Positions 51,968-61,311 of a DNA stretch of 64,000 nucleotides are shown here, in pieces. The first letter of the stretch is position 1; each line of letters begins with the position of its first letter. The notes below the pieces were generated by a model, which saw only the letters and a list, made by a program, of their open reading frames with translations, ran no database searches and was not told where the DNA came from. Source of the DNA: Tenebrio molitor. Lineage: Eukaryota > Arthropoda > Insecta > Coleoptera > Tenebrionidae. Made by a program: the position numbers and the translations under genes. The stretch is from NCBI RefSeq assembly GCF_963966145.1, contig NC_091048.1:1426001-1490000 (forward strand), read 5' to 3'.

Positions 51968-52170
51968 CTAACACTAACATCTTAAGCCTGTTTGACACGA
52001 TGCTAAATTTATGAGAAAATTTACTAGTAAATGAGAGAGGACCAATGAACGATCAGGATCTGACAAAGACAGACTATGATCCTGATCGTTCATTGGTCCT
52101 CTCTCATTTACTAGTAAATTTTCTCATAAATTTAGCATCGTGTCAAACAGGCTTAAGATGTTAGTGTTAG
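51968..52170. repeat. Perfect 203-bp palindrome, 93-bp arms
   Basis: The left arm 51968-52060 (starts CTAACACTAACATCTTAAGC, ends GAACGATCAGGATC) and the right arm 52078-52170 are exact reverse complements. I found no mismatch over 93 bp. The loop is 17 bp (52061-52077). Confidence 0.95.
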
Positions 52171-52177
52171 AAAAAAT

Positions 52178-52535
52178 CTTGAAGACAACGCGTTTTTTAT
52201 AGTTTAAAAATCTCGGTCTATTAAATACTCGCTCCCTGCGGTCGCTCTGATTTAAACTACGATCCCGATTTTTAAATCGTCTATAAAACACTTGTTGTCT
52301 TAATAGCTATTTTTGATGGGCCTTTAATATTTTCCAGTTTAATTCACGCTAATAGATAACAATGGAAATTTCCATTAAATAACCAACAACAATCAATTGG
52401 TGCGATTCTGTTTTAAAATTTACCAATATTGCTATATAACAATGTTGTAGTTGCTATGATATGAAGCTGTTGATTGGTTGATCTATGCAATATTTAATAA
52501 CAATATTGCTAAATTTTAGAACAGAATCGCAGTAA
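52178..52535. repeat. Two further hairpin repeats
   Basis: At 52180-52302 AAGACAACGCGTTTTTTATAG pairs with CTATAAAACACTTGTTGTCTT around AAAAATC/GATTTTT words. At 52402-52533 GCGATTCTGTTTTAAAATTT pairs with AAATTTTAGAACAGAATCGC; the inner words are AATATTGC and GCAATATT. Both are non-coding. Confidence 0.7.
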
Positions 52536-52553
52536 ATATCATAATTAACTTAC

Positions 52554-52640
52554 TAATTTAATTTGAAGGCGTTCCATTTCATGATCTTTTCTCATGTTCT
52601 CTAGATCTTTTCTTGATATCTCTAGTTCTTTTTTCATAAC
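52554..52640 (-). CDS. Possible coiled-coil exon
   Basis: A phase-0 minus-strand segment of 29 codons lies between an AG (CCACATCTAG) and a strong donor GTAAGT. It reads VMKKELEISRKDLENMRKDH and ends EMERLQIKL, a heptad-like charged helix. No neighbouring exon could be linked. It may be a relic of a transposon-derived gene. Confidence 0.3.
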
Positions 52641-53654
52641 CTAGATGTGGGAATTAAAAAAGATTCTTAAAAAAGAAAGCAGTGAGGAGTGTTCTAAAGG
52701 AACGAGTTCGACAACATGTCTTGTGCAACGAGTGTAACATGCTATTTTTCCTACTTAGGCTTCATTAATTTAATTTTTTTTTAAATAAGTATAAAATTAT
52801 TATCTAGTGATTTTTATTTTAATGGAATTGGGTTGGTATTGACGAAGCAATATCATTTTGTTGAAAATTAAATTTTAAATGGTCTCCCTTAATAGTTTAT
52901 TTTGATCCAATACATGGACTCAGGTTCAAATGACATCACATTGAACTCATTGAACACTGAAATTTACTTTCAATACCGACCCCAAATTCAATTATCACCA
53001 AAAACGATGCTATAAATTTGATCTTTGTGAACTGTTTTCACAAATTTGCAGATTGATTAATCAAGAAAATAAGTGAAAAAAAGAGACTTTCATAACGTGT
53101 TGTACACACAATTTTTTTGTATATCGAAAAAGCTTGAGAAATTTGGTTTAAAAGGATTATGAAAAATTACAAAAAAAAAATAGGTATGCTTTGACAATCA
53201 TCTCCAAGGAGATGGAATAAAATGATGCAAAAAACTACTACTTTCACTACGATTTTTCGTGTAAAAAACTGCTACTTTCATTACATTACGATACGCAAAA
53301 AAAAATGTTGTGTTGTGTTTTTATTCAGCCTACCAATAATTGTTGCTAATCAAGGTCATTCGGTCTTTTATTTACATAAATAAATTCGAACCCAAATGGT
53401 TTTAATGATACGTTTTTTCCGTTCTTTTCCGTTCTTTTCTACCAAATTTTCCCAGATTTTCTTCAATTATCTATAAAGCTTATCCCAATAAGATTAGGTA
53501 TCTTTAACGAAATATGCAACAGATTTCCCCCTTTCAAGTAGTAAGTTTTGTAATTTGTTCCTGACAATTCTTCCGTTTAATTTTTTTCGGGTAGAATTTG
53601 AACATATGAAAGGGTTAATTAAAATGACCAACATTATTTACTCATTTCAATTTC
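52641..53654. other. Intergenic AT-rich DNA, nothing recognised
   Basis: No supported feature. There are short repeats of AAACTACTACTTTCA-type words at 53232-53290. Confidence 0.5.
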
Positions 53655-55185
53655 AATTTGAGAGAGAGAGAGAGAAACAGTATTTATTGACATATACCTA
53701 AAAGTAGTATAATGTCAAAGGCCATCGACCGAAGTCCTTCAGCCTGTCATTTAATATGCTTTTCTTTAATGCATTCACTAAGTTAGTGGTTAAATATAGC
53801 TTCTTGCAGAGGTGTTGTGGGATGTTGTCGTCTTCTTTGGCAATTTTCAGGTAGACCGCTCGATGTTGAAGTCGTCTTCATGTTCACTGTAAATGTGGTA
53901 ACAGTAGATATTATATAGAAGAGGAGCTAACGGAGATCCTTGTGGCACACCTTGTTCTGGAGCAAATTCTTCAGAAGTTGCAGAATTTATTTTAATTACC
54001 TACCAAAGTTCTTTGTTCAAGGTAATTTTTAATAATATGAGTGATATATTCTGTTCAACTTATTCGTTTTGTACAGTAAGCCCTTATGCCAAATGCTGTC
54101 AAACGCTTTATTTATGTTTGTTCACTTATACGTTGTTTGTTAAAGTAATAAGAGAATGGATGGTGGAGTGATCTTCTTTAAAGCCGAATTGATAATATCT
54201 GGGAATTCTATGTCCGATTTCTGCGTTTATCCGATTCTTGAGAATCACTTCAAAGTTCTTGCCGATTACCGATAGCAGTGTTATTGGGCGATAGCTTGCT
54301 GTCTTTTGGTGATCAAGATTGTGTTTTGCGATCAATATTATGCAACCTTTTTTCCACTCAGATGAAAAGTAACAATTTTCAATACAGTAATTGTACATTT
54401 TTAGAATGTATAAACATCGTCGTGCATACGTCGGAGGATACTGCGTGAGATTAGATCAAAGCCTGGTGACGTGTTTTTTTCTTTGTTCAGAGTTGCATAG
54501 TATTCTTCTTCCGTAACTGTCGGCCCAACGTTTGGTATGTTATTTTCAGAGAAAAAGTCATCGTACCACTCTTTCACAATTTGAAAATTCCGCAAGTCTT
54601 AGTCAGCATTTTGGTCCTCTTTGAATACTTTTACAAAGTATTTTTTAAAGATCTGTGTTTTTTCCTCGTCGGTCTTGTAAGAAGTGTCATTATCAACAAT
54701 TGTTGGAATTGAACTGCTCTTTTTGTATTTGGACAGTTTTTTTTATTGTATTCCAGTAGTTCTAGCCCTGTTTTTTATTTATGTCAGACCATGCCTCACA
54801 CCACTTGAAACTTCGGTATTGCCCTATTAATATTTGAATGTCTTTGTTCAGCTTATTAAACTTCCGTTTTAAGTTTGGGTCTTGCCGTTTTAATTTTATA
54901 AGGCCTAAAATACATATAAGGAGGGAGTTGATTTTTGTATAAAGCTAGTTTTACTGTTGGTGAATGCTTCTTGACGAGCCGTGCGAATTTTTCTATAAAT
55001 TCGTGGATTCGCTCGGGGTTTATGGGCTGATACAACCATCGATTCTTTTCTTTCAGAAGTTCCTCGTTGACTTTGTTGACATTAGATTTTTTTAATTTTA
55101 CGTCAGCTTTCTCTACGTAGAATTTAGTGATTTTTATGTCAACCAATCTCTCGCTGGACAAACTAACAGTTTTTACTGTTTTTCA
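53655..55185 (-). pseudogene. Jockey-like LINE, 5'-truncated and broken
   Basis: Read on the minus strand. At 55161-54856 lies the end of an endonuclease domain and linker (SSERLVDIKITKFYVEK). At 54595-54401 is a linker to RT (TSPGFDLISRSILRRM). At 54398-54126 is RT with ASYRPITLLSVIGKNFE and YQFGFKEDHSTIHSL. Near 53960 is GVPQGSPLAPLLYNIY, and the C-terminus ends near 53690. Several frame breaks separate the parts, and the YADD block is missing between 53960 and 53880. The 3' end has AATAAATACTG followed by a (CT)n tail at 53655-53675. Confidence 0.8.
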
Positions 55186-56847
55186 TTTGAGTATTTTTTT
55201 TTCTGTTGCGTTATCAATGAATGTGTAAACATATTAGCGGATATGAATTTTAGGGTTCAAATTATATTTAATTTTAACTCGGTTTTTAAGAATTTCCGGA
55301 AAAAATGATACACAAAAAACGTTTATTTTAACAAATCCTATTGATGGTTAAATTTATTACGTGGACTTCCATAACACCCGGTATATTTTTATTGTGAGCT
55401 TCCAACAACAAGAGAATCAGCAAATTAATAATGTATTTGATAATTATTACAAAAAACATGCTTAGGGTAATATAACAATTGATTGTTGTCTATTTAAATG
55501 CTTGCACTAATTGCACATTAATTATAAGTTATAACGTTAATTTTATTATTAAACAAAATTATTTTAATTGTAGGCAACCAATAAAACAGTAAATGACGAA
55601 AATAATAAACGCTCCTGTAGGTACGATGAATGTGGATAAGGGGTGGCTATGAGATCTGGTAACATTGTTGGTAGTAGCTACAGAAGAAATAAAATTCCCT
55701 AAGAAAAATTGATAGCTTTCGTGTTAGGTTATGTTGATTTCAATTAAGGTTATAATACATTATGTGACGGAAACGGTAACATCGTTGCCAGCTTGAACGT
55801 ATTTATGCCTAAACAACGTGGACGGTGAGCGGTGACTTGGGTAAGTAACTAAAACTGAAAGGGATTTTATTTTTATCGTGCGTGTTTTATTGTGCAAAAT
55901 TCAAATTCGTTTCTTTTTTGTATCTTTTATGTTGGTGACAAAATCAAATCTTTAAAACGTCAGTCAGCTTTTTGGCATTTTGCAAAACGTCAAAAAATAT
56001 CAAACAAACAAAACAGTTTATAGTGAATTCCAAAAACATCCGAACAATCAAAGTTCCGTCAAGTTGTCACACTGACAAAGCTGTTCCAGTACTTTTCAGT
56101 GTACTTGGTTGACCACCCTGCAGCAATAGACACCCTGCCAAATCTTTATGACAATTTGTCAACAATTCGAAAAAAATAGAAAAACAAATGAGAACAGTAG
56201 GTACTTAAGAGGAGTCCTCACCGTACCGCTCTTATGGGACTTTCAATGTGTAGTTCCGGCATCATATCTCCGTCATTTTTCAATTTTTCCGAATCAAATT
56301 TATATTTTTGAAATCCTTGCACTTTTTTCTACAAACTGACCGTATGGTTTTTCAAAATAGCAATTTTAAGGACCAAAAACCTTACATTCGTAAACGAGTG
56401 TTTATGGAAATCTGAAAATCAGGCATATCTTTGCTCAAAGTGCGTATTTTAACAAATCATCCGGTCAAATTGTAGATTATTTAGTTTTATATCGTTCAAA
56501 AAAAACCCATTGGAATCCGACTGTTCATCAATCTGTAATTTTGCCGGAACGATTTGTCTCCAAATTTCGATTCAAAAGCACACTATCCTTTTCTTGCTAG
56601 CCTTCTTGTCTTACTCATTGCCGTTTTCACAGAAACCTCGTTCGGCTGTAGGTCGAGGGATGGTCGAGGGTACATTTATGACTCTATTGTTCGCCTAATG
56701 CCAAAGCTCTCTAAGTAAACATTTACACACATAAAAAATATGTACTAAAATATGAAAATGGATTCATTTCATAATGATCAAACTATAAATTCAATTTAAA
56801 TATCGAAGTATGAAAAATGTATGACGATAAAGTGCCCGTATACAGTT
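55186..56847. other. Intergenic, nothing recognised
   Basis: No gene or clear repeat is supported; the frames at 56148 and 56510 show no similarity. Confidence 0.5.
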
Positions 56848-57190
56848 TATACAGTCCCCAAAAAAGAAAACGAGTCCATAACTCCCTTATTTACACGAGG
56901 ATTTTAACTATTTATCAACCAAATTAAATGGTTTTAAGTAGCCTACAAAAGGGCCTAATAAATTCATGTATAGCCTAAAGGATTTCAATGGTAAACTATG
57001 AAAAATTTGTTTTTCAAACGCGAACAAATACGTTTTTTTAGTAATTCTGACAGAGATTTTTATTCTGAAAACAACAGTGTATCACAAGTATACATTTACA
57101 TAACAAAAATACAAAAAAAAAAAAACGCTACTATCGTCCATGCGCTCCTTTTTGGGCAAAACATTGGCGGCATCTTTGCGCAATCCCTAT

Positions 57191-59041
57191 TGTAATGATT
57201 TGTATACATTACTTTTTCCGCCAAATATTTGAACCTGCGCAAAACGGTAACAAATGTGGTCGTGATCGTCATCGAATCGGAGGAGCCCTACGTTGTGATT
57301 TTCTTTTGGCGGAAAAGGTTCGGAATGCAAACGGTGAGGGTTCCAGTTGGAAGAGTGCCGCAAATAAAACACACATGTGAGGGACGCAAAATACCTTTTA
57401 TTAAAAATGCCTGTAATAACTTTGATGAAAAAGAAGTTGAAACGAATACAAAAGCCAGAAATTAAGGTTAACGAGGTACAAGAAATTAACTAGTTGAGTA
57501 CATCACAAAGATAAACGACAAGATGAATGCAACAATATTTAAAATAACCGAAAAACTGGCACATGACAGACAAAATGACAGTTTAAAGCTTGCAAAACAA
57601 GTAAACAAATTATAAGGCAGTTATTACAGACAGGGACGGATGAAAAACCTTCTTCAAAAACCGTATCCCAGGTATTACTCATATTTCACAATTAGATTAA
57701 TGACAAAAACAATGGTTATTTGAAACTACGCGGTCAAGGTACGCCAACGGTAGCCTAGAGCTGGAGGTAACAAACTTTCGGCCGCGAGGGGACTCAGAAG
57801 AATAATCTGAGTCATCTTGAAATCAAGCGACGTTTATAGATATTCGGGGTATTAATGAACGTCAGACTATTTCGCCGACCAAGCAAGAGTGACAGAGCGC
57901 CTCGGGGTCGTACGATTTGCATCACTAAACAGCATAAGCGAATATTTAGCTCCACCGTCCCCAACCAACCGTTTCCCGACAAACCCCCGAAATCTCTATA
58001 ACCTCGACGGAAGCTTCACGAAAACATCCCGACGCCGCATATGCGAAGACTCAGGTCCGCCCCCGCTAACGGTTTCAAATAACCGTAGCTTCCACAGAAA
58101 TTTACTAAATTACCCCACGACTTCCTGATTATCACCTAGCTCCCACAGGGGCGCACTTACAACATTTTACTTTAACTTTTCCGAAATCTAGCAACAACAC
58201 GAAGGAAAAAAAAACCGAGTTTAACTGTATCGAACAAAGCGCAACATTAAACGATGAGAAAATCCAGCAAACAAAGCGCAACATCAAACAATGATAAAAT
58301 AAGCAAAACAAACACAACATTAAACAAGGATAACATAAGCAAAACAAAACGCAACATTAAGCAATGAGGAAATAAAAGAGAACAAAGCGCGAAGTTAAAT
58401 AACGATAAAATAAAAACACTTTAAACAGGAATACAATACTCGTTGGCAATACTAAACAAAAATATGGCGGGTCGAGTGCCGTTAAACAATGTTAGTGAAA
58501 GAAAAACAAAATGGACGCACGCGGTCCGGACGACGGCTACTAATTTTCGAAATTACAAGATTGCAAAAAAATGAACCTCCCGGAAGAAAGATAACGCTTA
58601 AAATTAACAAATGGGCGCTTCTTAAAGCAACAGCATGCAACAAAATGAAAACTACAACATACCCTTACCACGTGGTCCTGGTCCCAAAAACAAAAACAAC
58701 GGACAACGAACGTGAGATAAACAATTACCCGTGTGGATAAAAAAAAGAAACTGCCGAATTCTTCACGGGGACACAAAATATCTACCCGGGACGGTAGTGT
58801 AATTGGTTCGGATTTAACTTACAAATTTGAGAAACTTGGATCGCTCTTCGCAAGGTGTGTTCGTTTCGAAAAACTAAACAAAAGTCACCTACCCCCTTCA
58901 ACCACCCGCGCGAGCCCGTTTCCTCCCCGCTATATTTCCGCTCGTAGTTCCTAGTCTAGCCGCTAGTACCTTCACATTTGGCGCGCTCTCGTGGCGGTAC
59001 CGGGTATTTTAAATTTTTAAATTTTAAACTGGGTCACTACA
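57191..59041. mobile_element. 1851-bp insert with CTAT target duplication: likely solo LTR
   Basis: The insert begins TGTAATGATT and ends GGTCACTACA (TG...CA, with a TGTA/TACA inverted tip). It is flanked by CTAT on both sides (57187-57190 and 59042-59045). Copy 1 of the host element shows only one such site. This is the signature of an LTR retrotransposon that recombined to a solo LTR. No gag or pol frame is present. Read on the minus strand it starts TGTAGTGACCC, with a GC-rich, TATA-containing region next and AATAAA toward the end (57397), so minus orientation is more likely. Confidence 0.75.
58232..58415. repeat. About five 37-bp tandem units inside the LTR-like insert
   Basis: The unit core AACAAAGCGCAACATTAAAC with a following ATGATAAAATAAGC recurs at about 58232, 58269, 58308, 58346 and 58380 with point changes. 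Confidence 0.7.
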
Positions 59042-59506
59042 CTATGTTATTATTTGTCATTTGTTTTTCCACCTAACTTAATTTGTTTGTTATTACACTG
59101 TAACGCAAGGCATTTTGATAGCTTCTCGCTTGGTGCTCGGCATTTGTTTCAAAAGTTAGTGTTATTTTTTTATGCGATGTTATACTTGTGATATATTGTT
59201 GTTTTCAGAATAAAAATCTCTATTAGAATTTCTAAAAAAACGTATGTGCTCCTGTTTGAAAAAAATTTTTTTTTGACAGTTTAACCTTGAAGCGCTTAGG
59301 GCTATACGTGAATTTAATAGGCCTATTCACAACCATTTAATTTGATACATCGATCATTAAAATCGTCCGATAAATAAAGGAACTATGGACTCGTCTTCTT
59401 TTTTAAGGACACCTGTATTAAAAAAATGTCTCCAAACGACGGCCATTGAACAAAAAGTTATTATGTACATAAAAGTTTGGGAAAAAATAGCAGCGGCAAA
59501 ATTGTT

Positions 59507-59749
59507 TTAAACAAAAGTGATGATTGGTACTACCAAACTCAGGAGCAACTGCGTATCACTGGCAAGAAAACATGCATATTAGGTGTGTGGACTGGCTACG
59601 GGGAGATAAAAATTGAACATATAAACAACGATGATAATTTTTGAAAGCAGAAAATGGAAAATGCATTGAAGTCATTTAATGTAAAATGTTTGCTTCCCGA
59701 AATTGTTGATCCTAGCCAGTCAAAAAACTTACACCTATTAGAACAATAA
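59507..59749 (+). pseudogene. YqaJ-type recombinase/exonuclease relic
   Basis: The frame reads LNKSDDWYYQTQEQLRITGK and then GVWTGYGEIKIEHI, a stop, and CLLPEIVDP. These follow the pattern YYYQxQxQLxIT...VW...CLLPEIVDP of the YqaJ nuclease domain that is found in many insect transposon-associated proteins. The TGA after DDNF and a frame break upstream mark it as dead. The N-terminal part of the nuclease is missing. Confidence 0.5.
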
Positions 59750-59909
59750 TTTTGTAATTAATATACTGGGTGACTGACGAAAATCTTTGATGCATATGTA
59801 AAAAGTTCGTTGTACTTCTTTTTAGTTATTTTTAATTTGTACTTCGGTACCTTTGAATTTGGCGCGCGCGACATGTGACGACAAAGATGGCGGCGTGTCG
59901 TTGTTAGCC

Positions 59910-60080
59910 TGTAACAAGAGAGGGGACCAACCTTCGAGATCGTTCGAAACGAAAGAAAGCGAGTAATAGCTTTAATGCCGTTTCTCTTGTTACAGGTAAG
60001 ATTGTTTTATATTGTAAATAAATTTGGTGATGGGTAGATTAAGAAAAATTGTTAGGTAGCAATAAAAAACTCTTGTTACA
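59910..60080 (+). repeat. Candidate 5' LTR of the Ty3/gypsy element
   Basis: TGTAACAAGAG at 59910-59920 and CTCTTGTTACA at 60070-60080 form a perfect 11-bp inverted pair with TG...CA ends. AATAAA words lie at 60017 and 60060. A second CTCTTGTTACA at 59984-59994 is followed by GGTAAG, a possible splice donor. No clear tRNA primer-binding site follows 60080, and the 3' LTR is outside the window, so the boundaries are tentative. Confidence 0.4.
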
Positions 60081-60168
60081 GGAGAAACACAATATAGTTT
60101 TTATTCGCACTTCACGACGACGCAGAAACATTATAAAACGGCATTTCTACAGCTAGTTTGCGAGAAGG

Positions 60169-61311
60169 ATGGATAAATTAAGATTTGAATTTGTGGTGAA
60201 ATCTGGGGATGATGCAAAAACAAATATAATTTGCATAACGTCGATCACGGAAAGCAGTGGACGAATTTTCATCATTCCGGAAAAACTCCAACCAATAAAA
60301 TTACATGAGGCGATTATAAAAACTCAGGTTTACCAAAAAGTAAAAGCTACACTACAAAAGAGACACGATAAAAGACAGGTGTGGATCTCATTGACAAAAG
60401 AGATAAGTAGAGCATATATAGATGAAGATGGAAACATGCAGTGTATGGACTATTTGCTAGAAGAAGTAACACCGACAACCCAGCAAGAGGCGCCTAGTGC
60501 TGGTATTTCAGAAGAGGCGTTAACAAGAATCCTAGAAAGTTTCACTGAAAAGAAAAACGATATTCCTCAACGCCATAATATAAAAAAATTGTCAGAAAAG
60601 TTTGTGATAGAAAAATTCACTACAAGAACCTCAAACGTATCTCAATGGATGTTTATTTTTGAAAGTGAATGTACTCGTCTAGGAATTGAAGAAGATATTG
60701 AACGAATTGAAGTCCTAAGGTTGTTTCTGGAGGAGTCGTGCCTGGACTGGTACAGTTCCATGCTTATAAAACATACGATAAACTCAAAATGGTCGACATG
60801 GAGAGATAGTTTTTGTGAAACGTATGCGGACAAAGGATGGACATCAGTCAGATATGCGATACTATTCAAATATATGCAAGGCTCATTGTTGGAATACGCA
60901 TTGAAGAAAGAAAGACTTTTATTGGAAGTAAATAAGTCAATAGATACACCCACTCTAATAGATTTGATCGCTACGGGGCTACCAAATTTTATATCTGATA
61001 AAATCGATAGAAAGAGCCTGAAGGAAACTAACGACTTATTTAATAGCATCAGAGGGTTGGAACATTTAGTAAATAAGAAGAATTCGGAAAAGAAGATGAC
61101 GGGTTCTGAAAATAAAACCAAAGCAAAAAACGGAAAAGACAAACCATGCAGAATTTGTGAAAAAGGAAACAAAGGGATCCGTTATCATCCCGAGTCCTCG
61201 TGCTGGTTCCAAAACAAAAGTAACGATGGACCAAAAAGAGATCAAATAAAACATGTTAACAATTCTGAATTAGAAACAGAATTAAACGAAATGGATCCAA
61301 AAAACTTGTAA
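60169..61311 (+). CDS. Ty3/gypsy-class retrotransposon Gag
   Basis: An intact 380-codon frame from ATG 60169 to TAA 61309. The central part (residues about 140-300) has the layout of a retrotransposon gag capsid, including WMFIFESECTRLGIEED and LFLEESCLDWYSSML. Near residues 325-345 a CRICEKGNKGIRYHPESSC zinc knuckle with spacing C-x2-C-x9-H-x4-C is longer than the usual C-x2-C-x4-H-x4-C. The tail is hydrophilic. Pol follows in the -1 frame. The complete frame suggests a young copy. The frame at 60642-61172 on the minus strand is a shadow. Gag packages the element RNA into cytoplasmic particles (known of the class). Confidence 0.85.
   Translation: MDKLRFEFVVKSGDDAKTNIICITSITESSGRIFIIPEKLQPIKLHEAIIKTQVYQKVKATLQKRHDKRQVWISLTKEISRAYIDEDGNMQCMDYLLEEVTPTTQQEAPSAGISEEALTRILESFTEKKNDIPQRHNIKKLSEKFVIEKFTTRTSNVSQWMFIFESECTRLGIEEDIERIEVLRLFLEESCLDWYSSMLIKHTINSKWSTWRDSFCETYADKGWTSVRYAILFKYMQGSLLEYALKKERLLLEVNKSIDTPTLIDLIATGLPNFISDKIDRKSLKETNDLFNSIRGLEHLVNKKNSEKKMTGSENKTKAKNGKDKPCRICEKGNKGIRYHPESSCWFQNKSNDGPKRDQIKHVNNSELETELNEMDPKNL
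61299..61305 (+). promoter_or_regulatory. -1 ribosomal frameshift heptamer A AAA AAC
   Basis: In the gag frame the codons read CCA AAA AAC TTG TAA. The heptamer A AAA AAC at 61299-61305 fits the X XXY YYZ slippery rule exactly. Slipping back one base at AAC continues as CTT GTA ATT, the pol frame, which then stays open to the window end. The gag stop lies one codon after the site. Confidence 0.8.

Larger units (their letters stand above)
56848..59418. mobile_element. Foldback element, family C copy 2 (inverted, split)
   Basis: The left part 56848-57190 and the right part 59042-59418 together are the reverse complement of the element at 32525-33261. Both end in the CGAGTCCATA and TATGGACTCGTC words and share the central GCAATCCC word. 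The break falls in the middle of the element, where the 1851-bp insert sits. Joining both flanks across the insert restores continuity with copy 1. Confidence 0.85.

Noticed and set aside
60642..61172. 176-codon minus-strand frame
   Set aside because: It is the antisense of the Gag coding region.
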